Source of the DNA: DMER64 sp964542305 | Lineage (GTDB): Bacteria; Bacteroidota; Bacteroidia; Bacteroidales; UBA932 | Length of the DNA stretch: 64,000 nt | NCBI GenBank assembly: GCA_964542305.1 | Contig: CAZITX010000001.1 | Coordinates: 1-64,000 of the forward strand | Reading direction: 5' to 3' | Shown: positions 1 to 8,299 of the stretch, piece after piece | Numbering within the stretch: position 1 is the stretch's first letter | How the letters are laid out: the number at the start of each line of letters is the position of its first letter | Notes under the pieces: generated by a model | Seen by the model: only the letters and a program-made list of their open reading frames with translations | Database searches by the model: none | Told to the model about the DNA's origin: nothing | Program-made: the position numbers and the translations under genes

Positions 1-121
1 ACTCGTAAATATAAAACACTACAAAACTAGGAAAAACATTTATTATATGCAAATAGCTGATAAACAGGGATTCGGGTAATGTCTTTTAGCACAAGGGACA
101 ATGCAGAAAAACGAATAAATA

Positions 122-168
122 TGACTGTTAATCAGGGGGTCCAAGGTTCAAGTCCTTGATGAGGAGCT
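122..168 (+). tRNA. 3' remnant of tRNA-Asn (GTT), probable attachment-site copy
   Basis: The sequence reads as the 3' half of a tRNA-Asn. The anticodon loop CTGTTAA (125-131) carries anticodon GTT. A perfect 5-bp T stem (142-146 with 154-158) closes the 7-nt loop TTCAAGT. An acceptor 3' strand (159-165) ending in GAGGA and a G discriminator (166) follow, matching tRNA-Asn in other bacteria. No CCA is encoded. No D arm or 5' acceptor strand TCCTCAT is present upstream, and the 5' side of the anticodon stem pairs at only three of five positions. The gene is therefore not functional. Identity to a tRNA starting in the anticodon arm and ending at the 3' end is typical of the duplicate left by tRNA-targeting integrases. 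An alternative is a decayed tRNA. Confidence 0.7.
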
Positions 169-177
169 AAGGATTAA

Positions 178-208
178 AGCACTTACGAAAAAACGTAGGT
201 GCTTTTTT
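178..208 (+). terminator. Rho-independent terminator after the tRNA-Asn remnant
   Basis: A 10-bp stem, AGCACTTACG (178-187) pairing with CGTAGGTGCT (194-203) with one G-T pair, encloses an A6 loop and ends in a T tract. It lies just after the tRNA 3' end, where the terminator of an intact tRNA-Asn gene would be. This fits the idea that sequence to the right is the original chromosomal flank. Confidence 0.8.
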
Positions 209-348
209 GTCAAACTCCATTTGATTTTCCCCATTTTGTGCCACAGAATTCAATCCTGTTCATCTTAGTTTTCCAGCATCTCTTTATTGATGCAATAGCT
301 GACAAAGAGTGACAGGGGTCTGGTACACACAAAAGCTGCAAGATATGC

Positions 349-1224
349 TTACAGCTGTGTATTTGCCTTAATGAGGTCGTTCAGCGAGACATGCGGATTT
401 CGGAACCGGGCGTCCGGATTACGCTCGCCACGAACAAGCGTAATGGCTTTCTGAGGGCAGTTCTGAACACAGGCGAGGCAATATTCGCAATCCCCTGAGT
501 ATTCTATCTTCCCGTCTGACAGAATGAAATTGGCTCGAGGACAAATCTTTACGCAAGTTTTACACCGTATGCACTTACTGTCATTAACCAGTAATATATC
601 TTCGCTCTTTACTCCAAAATGCTCACTCTGGAGATTGGCCAGCATACCTCCCATTGGTCCCATATCCGGAACCTCAGGAATCATATTCTTTTGCACATTT
701 ACATCCTCAATGATCCGGGTGAGGTTCTGGTCGATGTTTTTGTCCATTGCCTGTTGCTGGATCATGTCGAACGCGGGAAGGTAGTTGTCCACCATAAGAA
801 GCGTGTTGATATAGTTGTTGGTCACATCCTGTTCTCTGGTGTAATTATCCCACCAGTTCGCGACGTTGGCCGCGTAATTTCCGAACGTGATGATAGAGAA
901 AAAATAGTGTGCCTTAAATGTGCCCTTTTCTAAAAATTCGCGAACAATAAGCGGCGCAGCAGCCACGAAATCCGGAAAAACAAATCCTATTTCATCAGCT
1001 TCAAAAACAAGATCCGCCTCTTTTAGCGCCTGAGGAATGCTGATAGGATTGTCAGAGAACTGACGGGCAACATATAACGAATTTCCTGTGGCGGAAAAAT
1101 AGAATACAAGTCTTTTCTTTTCTTGCACGGCAGAGGTCGCAAAAGCCGGAACACGAAAACCGGAAGCAACGGCAGTGGCAATGACTATGCCTCCCAATTT
1201 TTTTATTGCATTTCTTCTATTCAT
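349..1224 (-). CDS. EFR1-type ferredoxin with flavodoxin-like domain and Tat-like signal
   Basis: The 291-residue protein begins with a twin-arginine-like leader (NRRNAIKK then a hydrophobic run to about residue 30). A flavodoxin-like domain follows, with the phosphate-loop-type motif FSATGNS at 43-49. The C-terminus is a bacterial 2x[4Fe-4S] ferredoxin with Cys 218, 221, 224, 228 and 246, 249, 252, 256. This order is that of EFR1 family ferrodoxins, which are presumed electron carriers; the redox partner is unknown. The Tat-like leader suggests export after cofactor loading, but Arg-Arg is followed by Asn-Ala rather than x-Phe-Leu, so export is uncertain. A divergent AraC regulator lies upstream. 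Confidence 0.85.
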   Translation of the reverse strand: MNRRNAIKKLGGIVIATAVASGFRVPAFATSAVQEKKRLVFYFSATGNSLYVARQFSDNPISIPQALKEADLVFEADEIGFVFPDFVAAAPLIVREFLEKGTFKAHYFFSIITFGNYAANVANWWDNYTREQDVTNNYINTLLMVDNYLPAFDMIQQQAMDKNIDQNLTRIIEDVNVQKNMIPEVPDMGPMGGMLANLQSEHFGVKSEDILLVNDSKCIRCKTCVKICPRANFILSDGKIEYSGDCEYCLACVQNCPQKAITLVRGERNPDARFRNPHVSLNDLIKANTQL

Positions 1225-1261
1225 GTTAATTTCAATATATTAATATCGATAATCGGTCAGA

Positions 1262-1269
1262 CAAATATA
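1262..1269 (-). promoter_or_regulatory. -7 element (TATATTTG) for the EFR1 ferredoxin
   Basis: An exact Bacteroidota TAnnTTTG match on the minus strand, 37 nt upstream of the ferredoxin start codon. The surrounding 1225-1350 spacer is shared with the divergent AraC gene and is A/T-rich, so it may also hold that regulator's operator; I could not define one. Confidence 0.6.
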
Positions 1270-1350
1270 CTTTTTATATTGAATCAAGCGCTTTTACATT
1301 TAGTGTTAATATTTTTCATTTTTACCTGTTTTGAGTATATTGTGCTCTAT

Positions 1351-2148
1351 ATGGAAGAAGTGATAGTACAAAAATTTCTGGGAGATCTGAACCATTACAC
1401 TGATTCGGGTTATACAATCCATATATTGTGTATGGAAGGATGGTTCAGGTTTTCTTATTATGACAAGGTATTTGTCTTATCAGAAGGGAATTGTATGATT
1501 CTGATGGCAAACCGTCAGATTAAAGAACTGGAAATTTCTGAAGATTTCGCTTGCAAAGCCATTTTAGTGGTGCCTCAGATGCTTGAAAAGTATGCGCCTG
1601 TCAGAAATACGTATCGAGTCCAGGGCATTTCTATGCTTTATCTTGATCCCATTATTCGACTCTCTGAAGATGATTTTATCCGATGCTCAAACGATTTTGA
1701 TGAAGTAGAATACAGGAAGGACGACATTAGACATCATTTTTATTCTGAGGTGTTGGGCTGTTCCCTGACAACATTGTTCCTGGACTTTTTTGACTTTCAC
1801 AAAAAGCTCTTCAAAGGGACCCCAGTTTCTGACAGTTGCGCTCGACTGTTCTTTAAATTCATTTCGCTTCTTGAAGCAGGCGAATGTAAGCACACACGAA
1901 CAGTTTCAGACTATGCTGAGATGCTATGCATCACTCCAAAGCACCTATACTCTATATGTTTGAAATCCACTGGTGTAAATGTTACTGCCTGGATTGACAT
2001 GTTTACAGTTATCGAGATAAAAAAAGCACTCGCTGATCATTCACGTACCCTAACGCAAATAAGCGAGGCTTTTAACTTTTCCTCATTGTCCTATTTCAGC
2101 CGTTATGTGACGCGACTACTGGGCGCTTCACCGAGTACGTTCAGGTAA
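1351..2148 (+). CDS. AraC family transcriptional regulator
   Basis: The protein has 265 residues counted from the ATG at 1351. The open frame extends further upstream, but that extension runs into the divergent gene and its promoter. The N-terminal half looks like a cupin-type sensing domain (MEEVIVQKF onward). The C-terminal roughly 100 residues form the double helix-turn-helix of AraC/XylS regulators, with YAEMLCITPKHLYSICLK as first helix pair and LSYFSRYVTRLLGASPSTFR as the C-terminal signature. Divergent placement suggests it controls the ferredoxin gene. The inducer is not evident. Confidence 0.88.
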   Translation: MEEVIVQKFLGDLNHYTDSGYTIHILCMEGWFRFSYYDKVFVLSEGNCMILMANRQIKELEISEDFACKAILVVPQMLEKYAPVRNTYRVQGISMLYLDPIIRLSEDDFIRCSNDFDEVEYRKDDIRHHFYSEVLGCSLTTLFLDFFDFHKKLFKGTPVSDSCARLFFKFISLLEAGECKHTRTVSDYAEMLCITPKHLYSICLKSTGVNVTAWIDMFTVIEIKKALADHSRTLTQISEAFNFSSLSYFSRYVTRLLGASPSTFR

Positions 2149-2201
2149 TAGACATTCTCTGTTCTTTCTGATGAACTCCAATAAGGGTGTTCAGGGGGCA
2201 G

Positions 2202-3311
2202 TTAATGAAATGTAAACGACAGTAGGTAAGATTCCTCATTATCCAGTCCTGCATTATGCAACATGTAATCTGCCAGCCAGCTGTATTGCTTTGTCCCGTC
2301 TACGACAGCTTCCACAAGAAACAGGTGATAACGATCCCATAATACGTCGGGATTTTTGAAAAACAGGGCACGCATGTCCGGAATCGTGAACTTTCCGTCA
2401 ACCACATCATAACTAAAAGAGGGATTGACGTCTACCTTTCCATAATGAACGGGATATAACCGGAGGGCTGCATTAATTGGTTGGTTGTCTTTTGTGACCG
2501 AAACGTCTAATTTGTTCGCAAAATCTTCATAAAGGAGCCCGTTAATCAGGTTGGCGCGTTTCGTATTCCCGGTTTTATTAAAGATTTTTATGGCATAATC
2601 GGACCAGGCGGATTCCTGGTCGGGCGTATAACAGTAATCATTCATCAGACAGTGCCAGGGCATAAAACCTTCGTGTGATACAGGATTGTTTTTTGCCTCG
2701 ACTACATAGGTATATAAATCGATCACACCTCTGAAATGACCCAATTCATGGGTTATTGCCCGGTAGGTGTATTGATCAAAATGATTGTTGTATTTATCTT
2801 TCATTGCTTCAGAAGCATTGATAACCAAAATGGTTCCTATGCCATCGAAATCCCCGCAACCCCCGCCGTATTCTCCATGCTCCTGTCCCTGGTAATAAAA
2901 ATCATAGATTACCGCAAGTTTGAATATTTGCTTATCCATTCTTTTTACTACTTTGGTGTCCGCTCCGTTATCTCCCCAATAGGAACATCCTTCATAAACG
3001 ATAATGTCTTCCAGATCGGGTTTAAAAATATACCGCCGTTGTAATTGCTGCTTTCTGTCACATACGTTAAACCGGATGTTGATCTGATCCCATTGTTGTG
3101 CCAGGTTTTCCTTATAAAATTCCGGTGTCCGGGATTCCCATCCTTTTTTATCAATGGCGATCTTTACATTAATATAAATAACTTCTCCATTGTCGTAATC
3201 GGGTGTATAGCTGATCTCAGGTTCAGGCAATTTGTCGGATTCCGGAGTGCAGGCAACCATGAAATGATTCACGGTAAATAGAAGCAGAATGACAGTCAAT
3301 AAACGTCTCAT
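2202..3311 (-). CDS. Lipoprotein zinc metalloprotease (HExxHxxGxxD)
   Basis: The 369-residue protein has a lipoprotein signal with Cys21 as the probable acylated residue. The zinc-binding motif HELGHFRGVID spans about residues 188-198; His188, His192 and Asp198 are the expected ligands and Glu189 the catalytic base, as in metzincin-like families with Asp as third ligand. A Cys/Gly-rich stretch (EYGGGCGDFDGIG) precedes the motif. The substrate is unknown; location is predicted as the outer surface or periplasm. The stop codon is followed at once by the alpha-galactosidase-side spacer: the gene lies 2 bp downstream of the GH27 gene on the same strand and is probably cotranscribed with it. Confidence 0.75.
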   Translation of the reverse strand: MRRLLTVILLLFTVNHFMVACTPESDKLPEPEISYTPDYDNGEVIYINVKIAIDKKGWESRTPEFYKENLAQQWDQINIRFNVCDRKQQLQRRYIFKPDLEDIIVYEGCSYWGDNGADTKVVKRMDKQIFKLAVIYDFYYQGQEHGEYGGGCGDFDGIGTILVINASEAMKDKYNNHFDQYTYRAITHELGHFRGVIDLYTYVVEAKNNPVSHEGFMPWHCLMNDYCYTPDQESAWSDYAIKIFNKTGNTKRANLINGLLYEDFANKLDVSVTKDNQPINAALRLYPVHYGKVDVNPSFSYDVVDGKFTIPDMRALFFKNPDVLWDRYHLFLVEAVVDGTKQYSWLADYMLHNAGLDNEESYLLSFTFH

Positions 3312-3313
3312 AA

Positions 3314-4546
3314 CTATTCTGTAACAGGTGACAGGCGTACTAACAATACACCGTGGGGTGGAACCTCAGCTTTCAGATTTGTACTTGTGGTTGCGATATC
3401 AAGGTGTTGCCACAGATCACGGACTGTATAGGTGCCGGATTTGAAATTTGCATTGCGGATAAAGTACATGGTATTTTTTCGCCAGTTGTGATCCAGTTTC
3501 CATGTGTTTTCTGACCGGTTCATGAAGCATACGGCAACTTCTCCGTCAGCCAGCTCTTTGGCCCATATTTCGTAATCCCCCATATCCATAAAACGGCGGG
3601 CCTGATTGCCCAAAGGATCCTGGTTGATGGCAATGGCTTCTTTATTGGTCAGTATCTCCAGGGTCTGTGGGTCCATAGAACGTAAGTCGTTACCTGCCAT
3701 AAGCGGGGCTGCCAGCATACACCACATGGAAAAATGAGTTATGTATTCATCCTGTGTCATTCCACCGTTCCCAATTTCCAGCATTTCGGCATCGTTCCAG
3801 TGTCCCGGCCCGGCATAGGGAAAAAGATCCGCCATAACGTCAATGATTTCCAGAACTCCTACCCCTCCCCAGTCAAATACACATTGATAAACATCCCTTA
3901 TGTCCGGAGTAACGCGCCAAAGATGGCCAATCCCGGTGCCCCATTTCCAAGGTTTGTTTTCACCCCATTCACAAATACTGAAAACGATCGGACGTCCGCA
4001 TTCTTTTAAAGCATCGCTCATGGTTTTGTAGGCTGCTTTTGCATTTTGTCCCTGGTTGGCGCACCAGTCGTACTTCAGGTAATCGACACCCCATTCAGCG
4101 TATTGACGGGCATCCTGAAATTGATAACCGCGACTGCCCGGACGTCCCTGGCAGGTATGTGAACCGGCGCAGGAATAGATCCCAAGTTTGAGGCCCCTGG
4201 CATGAATATAATCCGCCAGCGCCTTCATCCCGGAAGGGAACCGTTCCGGATCCACCAAAATATTTCCTTCTTCATCCCGGCCCACTTGCCAGCAATCGTC
4301 AATTACAACGTATTGATATCCGGCATCTCTCATTCCGGATTGATACATAGCATCTGCGACTTCTTTAATCAATTTTTCACTCACATTACAGCCAAATTTA
4401 TTCCAGCTGTTCCATCCCATAGGGGGAGTGGCGGCAATCGCAAAAAAAGCGGAATCTTTTGAACTCATACGCTCCCAGGGAAATGGTTGTGCCTGTAAGT
4501 AGCACATTGATAATAAAAAGACAGGTAATAATAAAGCTTTCTTCAT
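3314..4546 (-). CDS. Alpha-galactosidase, glycoside hydrolase family 27
   Basis: The 410-residue protein has a signal peptide ending near residue 20 (LQAQ). The GH27 barrel starts with TPPMGWNSWNKFGC at 40-53. The nucleophile is Asp160 in YLKYDWC, and the probable acid/base is Asp215 in VTPDIRD. Other family motifs are GHWNDAEMLEIGNGG and APLMAGNDLR. It would release terminal alpha-galactosyl (or related) residues from glycans in the periplasm or at the cell surface. No carbohydrate-binding module is present. The start is the ATG next to the signal peptide, and the 126-bp spacer to the divergent M61 gene holds its promoter. The gene is not part of a SusCD locus. Confidence 0.93.
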   Translation of the reverse strand: MKKALLLPVFLLSMCYLQAQPFPWERMSSKDSAFFAIAATPPMGWNSWNKFGCNVSEKLIKEVADAMYQSGMRDAGYQYVVIDDCWQVGRDEEGNILVDPERFPSGMKALADYIHARGLKLGIYSCAGSHTCQGRPGSRGYQFQDARQYAEWGVDYLKYDWCANQGQNAKAAYKTMSDALKECGRPIVFSICEWGENKPWKWGTGIGHLWRVTPDIRDVYQCVFDWGGVGVLEIIDVMADLFPYAGPGHWNDAEMLEIGNGGMTQDEYITHFSMWCMLAAPLMAGNDLRSMDPQTLEILTNKEAIAINQDPLGNQARRFMDMGDYEIWAKELADGEVAVCFMNRSENTWKLDHNWRKNTMYFIRNANFKSGTYTVRDLWQHLDIATTSTNLKAEVPPHGVLLVRLSPVTE

Positions 4547-4672
4547 GGTCTACGTATTTAAACAGCATTTATACCTGACAAAGTTTGGCAGTTATTGTAT
4601 AAATATCTAAGATAATAGTCTAAAAAAAACACAAAATAGTCTGTATTCTATAACTATAATTAATATTGCAGT

Positions 4673-6238
4673 ATGAAAACCAAACAGCTAATCTTTTTTG
4701 TCCTTTTTCTTTCGATCGTCTGTCTGCCATCGGGGATGAACGCTCAAAGTGAAACGCCGTTACACTATACGATTTCTATGCCTGAACCAGGAACACAGCG
4801 TTTCAGAGTTGAGCTCGTGTTGCCTGAGAATATGCTACAGACTATCCATGATACCATTGTTTTGAAAATGCCGGGATGGATGCCCGGATATTACCAGCTC
4901 ATGCACTATGGCGATGATGTGGAAGACATTTCAGCTTATGACAGAGAGGGCGGGGAATTGGCTGTTGATAAAACCGATCCGGCAACATGGCGTGTTGCTA
5001 TTCCCGGAAGTGCACCTCTGAAAGCGCCTGTTAGCATCGCTTACTATCTGCGGGCGCGCCAACATTTTGTGGCGCGTAGTTACCTGGATTCCACACATGC
5101 ATATATTTTGCCGTGCAATACATTTTTTTACTTAGACCAACAAACGCATCTACCTGTAACAGTAACTGTTAAGAAAGACAATTTGCCCGGATGGAAACGT
5201 ATTGCGACAGGATTGGAACCGATGAATCAAGAAAAAAATGAGTTTTATGCCCCGGATTTTGACATTCTTTATGATTCACCCATTTTGGCAGGAGATCTGA
5301 AAGAATTGCCGGCCTTTGAAGTCAGGGGTGTTCCGCACCGGTTTCTTGGTTTTGGCATGGAGCCTTTTGACAGCCGTCAATTTATGGCTTCTTTAAAAAG
5401 AATGGTAGAGGCAGCCGTGTCCCTTATGGGGGATATTCCCTACAACCATTACACTTTCATTGGGATAGGGCCCGGAATGGGTGGCATTGAACATTTGAAC
5501 AGTACAACGGTAAGTTTTGACGGTAAAGGATTGGAATCTGAGGATAATTTTCTAAGGATAATGGATTTCCTTTGTCATGAATACTTCCATCTTTATAATG
5601 TAAAACGGATCAGGCCGTTTGAGCTGGGACCTTTCGATTATCAGAACGGGAGCCGTACCAACCAGTTATGGATTAGTGAAGGCCTTACCGAATACTACAC
5701 CTGGGCGATCATGAAAACATCCGGCCTGATTGACAGGCAACAGTTTCTTGCTCATTTTGAAAGCAATATCAAATCGTTGGAAAACAATCCGGGACGATTT
5801 CATCAGTCTTTGGTGCAATCAAGTTACAACACCTGGCATGACGGTCCCTTTGGAGGCAATGAAGGAAAAACCATTTCCTATTATATCAAAGGCCCTTTAG
5901 TCGGATTGTTACTGGATCTTGAAATCCGTCAAGTCACTGGAAACCGGAAATCACTGGACGATGTCATGAGGACATTGTATAATGTATATTACAAGGAAAA
6001 GGGCAGGGGGTTTACCGAGGCTGAATTCCAATTCGTTTGCGAAACGGTAGCCGGCAGCTCTCTTGCCGGGGTGTTTGAATATGTTTACACCACAAAGCCG
6101 CTTGACTACAATAAATACTTGTCTCATGCCGGTTTATACCTGACCGGTCCCGATGCATCCGGTAATTATTCCCTGAAAATGATCAATAATCCCAATCCAT
6201 CGCAATTAAAGCTTCTTGAATCGTGGTTGAGTGAGTGA
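4673..6238 (+). CDS. M61 family metallopeptidase (glycyl aminopeptidase-like), no PDZ domain
   Basis: The 521-residue exported protein has a signal peptide to about residue 25 (SGMNAQ). It has an N-terminal beta domain and the peptidase M61 catalytic domain, with zinc motif HEYFH (His302, Glu303, His306) followed by LYNVKRIRPFELGP, and a downstream ISEGLTEYYTW glutamate motif. M61 enzymes are aminopeptidases, classically releasing N-terminal Gly or Ala. Many members carry a C-terminal PDZ domain; this one ends roughly 90 residues after the catalytic region without one. The ABC ATPase gene follows after 20 bp and may be cotranscribed. Confidence 0.88.
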   Translation: MKTKQLIFFVLFLSIVCLPSGMNAQSETPLHYTISMPEPGTQRFRVELVLPENMLQTIHDTIVLKMPGWMPGYYQLMHYGDDVEDISAYDREGGELAVDKTDPATWRVAIPGSAPLKAPVSIAYYLRARQHFVARSYLDSTHAYILPCNTFFYLDQQTHLPVTVTVKKDNLPGWKRIATGLEPMNQEKNEFYAPDFDILYDSPILAGDLKELPAFEVRGVPHRFLGFGMEPFDSRQFMASLKRMVEAAVSLMGDIPYNHYTFIGIGPGMGGIEHLNSTTVSFDGKGLESEDNFLRIMDFLCHEYFHLYNVKRIRPFELGPFDYQNGSRTNQLWISEGLTEYYTWAIMKTSGLIDRQQFLAHFESNIKSLENNPGRFHQSLVQSSYNTWHDGPFGGNEGKTISYYIKGPLVGLLLDLEIRQVTGNRKSLDDVMRTLYNVYYKEKGRGFTEAEFQFVCETVAGSSLAGVFEYVYTTKPLDYNKYLSHAGLYLTGPDASGNYSLKMINNPNPSQLKLLESWLSE

Positions 6239-6258
6239 TTTTTTGTAATATTGTCATT

Positions 6259-6978
6259 ATGATAAAAACCCGGAACCTGACCAAGAAATTTGGCGATCTT
6301 ACTGCCGTGGACCATTTGAATTTGTCTATTGCCCGCGGGGAGTTGTTTTCATTGCTGGGACTTAACGGAGCCGGGAAGACCACGACCATAAAAATGCTTT
6401 CGTGCCTTATCAGACCCACGGAAGGCAGTGCCAGTGTGATGGGTAAAGATCTGGTAAATAAAGCTCAGGACATAAAACAAATAATAAATGTATCCCCCCA
6501 GGAAACGGCCATTGCCCTTAATCTCACGGTTCATGAGAATCTGAAAATGATAGCTGGCGTATACGGTCTTTCAAAAAACAGTATGGCTGTCAAAATAAAC
6601 GAAATGATTAAAATGTTCAGCCTGGAGGAAGTAAGGAACAAAAAAGCAAAAATACTTTCCGGAGGTATGCAGCGCAGGCTGAGTATAGCCATGGCCCTGA
6701 TAACGGAACCCCGGATCCTGTTCCTGGACGAACCCACACTGGGCCTTGACGTGTTGGCACGCAGAGAGTTATGGGCGATTATCACAAAATTGAAAGAAAC
6801 TGCCACCATCCTTTTAACCACGCACTATATGGAAGAAGCAGAGGCACTCTCAGACAAGGTGGCGGTAATGATAAAGGGGCAAATAAGGGCCTCTGGGACG
6901 GTGAAGGACCTGTTGGAAATGACCGGTACCCAAAAGCTGGAAGATGCATTTATACGGCTTAATCAAAAGGAGGCGTAA
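6259..6978 (+). CDS. ABC transporter ATP-binding protein (ABC-2 type exporter)
   Basis: The protein has 239 residues from the ATG at 6259 (MIKTRNLTKKFG). An in-frame start at 6235 would overlap the previous stop and is less likely. Nucleotide-binding motifs are in order: Walker A LNGAGKTTT, signature LSGGMQRR, Walker B ILFLDEP, and a switch His in TTHYMEEA. It powers the permease encoded immediately downstream (adjacent codons, no gap). The pair belongs to the drug/polysaccharide-type exporter class. The cargo cannot be read from sequence. Confidence 0.92.
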   Translation: MIKTRNLTKKFGDLTAVDHLNLSIARGELFSLLGLNGAGKTTTIKMLSCLIRPTEGSASVMGKDLVNKAQDIKQIINVSPQETAIALNLTVHENLKMIAGVYGLSKNSMAVKINEMIKMFSLEEVRNKKAKILSGGMQRRLSIAMALITEPRILFLDEPTLGLDVLARRELWAIITKLKETATILLTTHYMEEAEALSDKVAVMIKGQIRASGTVKDLLEMTGTQKLEDAFIRLNQKEA

Positions 6979-7713
6979 ATGAAATATTCTTATTTTGCCG
7001 GCCGCAACTCCAAAGAAATACTCAGGGATCCTTTGTCTCTGATCCTGGCCGGAGTATTGCCCGTTGTATTGATTGTCCTGTTTTCTTTAATAGCCCGGAA
7101 TGCTCCCATAGAAGTATTTCTCCCTGTAAACATTGTCCCGGGACTGACTGTATTCGGTTTCACCTTTATTACTATGTTCCTGGGATTGCTTATAGCAAAA
7201 GATAAAAGTTCTTCTTTTTTAACCAGGTTGTTCGTTTCTCCTTTGAAACCGTGGGATTTTATACTGGGATATTTTATTCCCGTATTGCCCATGGCAGTGC
7301 TCATTACGGTGAGTTGCCTGGTAGCCGGGCTTTTTGTAGGCGTGCCTTTATCTGTAAATTTGATATACACATTCCTTTCGTTTATTCCGTTCGTTCTTTT
7401 CTCCGGATTTTTCGGGATATTCCTGGGGATACTATGCCGCGAATCACAAGTGATGGCCATTGGCAATATTTATATTATTGCCAGTTCGCTTTTGGGCGGA
7501 GCCTGGATGGATCTGAACATCCTGGGAAAAACATTACAGAAAATAACGGATCTTTTGCCCATTTCACATGCTATTGAAGCGTCCCGTATTGTATTGTCCG
7601 GACGGTCGGACAATCTGTGGATTCACCTTGGAGTTGTGTGCTTGTATGCGCTGGTATTTTTTATACTGGCCGTATTCTTATTTCGCCGGAAAATGAGATC
7701 AGATAACAAATAA
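6979..7713 (+). CDS. ABC-2 type transporter permease
   Basis: The 244-residue membrane protein has about six hydrophobic segments and an ABC-2 permease fold (early KEILRDPLSLILAGVLPVVL; C-terminal LPISHAIEASR). It is the partner of the ATPase directly upstream. It lacks the large extracytoplasmic loop of NatB-like permeases such as the one at 51974. Its last 15 bp overlap the 3' end of the convergent mntP gene. Confidence 0.9.
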   Translation: MKYSYFAGRNSKEILRDPLSLILAGVLPVVLIVLFSLIARNAPIEVFLPVNIVPGLTVFGFTFITMFLGLLIAKDKSSSFLTRLFVSPLKPWDFILGYFIPVLPMAVLITVSCLVAGLFVGVPLSVNLIYTFLSFIPFVLFSGFFGIFLGILCRESQVMAIGNIYIIASSLLGGAWMDLNILGKTLQKITDLLPISHAIEASRIVLSGRSDNLWIHLGVVCLYALVFFILAVFLFRRKMRSDNK

Positions 7714-8256
7714 GTGTTCCAACAGTATCTTCACACCTATCAGTATCAGGATAATGCCACCTGTCAATTCGGCTTTTGAACTAAACCGGGCACCAAATAA
7801 ATGGCCCAGTTTAACTCCCAGAAATGACATCACAAAAGTGACAGCCCCTATTAAAACAACTGCCGTTATGATATTGGTTTCCAGGAATCCCAGGGTAATT
7901 CCAACCGCCAGGGCATCTATACTGGTAGCTATGGCAAGAACGAGCATGGATCGTAACCCGAATGAACAATCGGGCTGCTCTTTTTCTTTGAAAGATTCCA
8001 TGACCATTCTGCCTCCTATAAAAGCCAAAAGAACGAAAGCGATCCAGTGATCGTAAGAAGCAATCAGGTGATGAAACCGGGCACCTGCCCAGTACCCGAA
8101 TAAAGGCATAAGTGCCTGGAAAACACCAAAAAAGAGGCCGGCTTTCAGGGCATTCCCCCAATTCATACGGGATTGTGTCATTCCTTTACATACAGATACT
8201 GCAAAAGCATCCATAGCCAGTCCGATAGCCATAAAGATCAGGCTCAGTGTTTCCAT
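7699..8256 (-). CDS. mntP: Manganese efflux pump MntP
   Basis: The protein has 185 residues from the ATG at 8256 (METLSLIFMAIGLAMDAFAVS), the family's usual length. Longer in-frame starts run back through the asparaginase gene and are rejected. It has six transmembrane segments and two repeated MntP halves, with acidic motifs in GLAMDAFAVSVCKG and ATSIDALAVG. It exports Mn(II) across the inner membrane. In enterobacteria mntP sits behind a Mn riboswitch, but only about 30 nt separate promoter and start here, so there is no room for one. Confidence 0.93.
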   Translation of the reverse strand: METLSLIFMAIGLAMDAFAVSVCKGMTQSRMNWGNALKAGLFFGVFQALMPLFGYWAGARFHHLIASYDHWIAFVLLAFIGGRMVMESFKEKEQPDCSFGLRSMLVLAIATSIDALAVGITLGFLETNIITAVVLIGAVTFVMSFLGVKLGHLFGARFSSKAELTGGIILILIGVKILLEHLFVI

Positions 8257-8285
8257 GAAAATTCCTAATTTTACTTTTTCGGTAA

Positions 8286-8293
8286 CAAATATA
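8286..8293 (-). promoter_or_regulatory. -7 element (TATATTTG) for mntP
   Basis: An exact TAnnTTTG match on the minus strand, 29 nt upstream of the mntP ATG. It lies just upstream of the divergent asparaginase start, so the two transcription units have closely packed, possibly overlapping promoters. Confidence 0.55.
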
Positions 8294-8299
8294 TATAAT

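Larger units (their letters stand above)
1..348. other. Non-coding left edge
   Basis: Apart from the tRNA remnant and terminator, no supported gene is present. Bases 1-120 are AT-rich with no open frame of note on either strand and may be the inner end of an island extending to the left. Bases 209-348 show only a weak imperfect inverted repeat near 326-360 overlapping the stop codon of the next gene, too poor to call a terminator. Confidence 0.5.

Noticed and set aside
326..360. Inverted repeat near the ferredoxin stop codon as a terminator
   Set aside because: The arms are interrupted and no T tract follows in the right orientation.
1123..1350. Upstream extension of the AraC gene (76 extra residues)
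   Set aside because: It would run through the divergent gene and its promoter; the ATG at 1351 fits the family's N-terminus.
8257..8285. Possible manganese riboswitch before mntP
   Set aside because: The -7 element leaves a leader of only about 25 nt, too short for the known Mn riboswitch.
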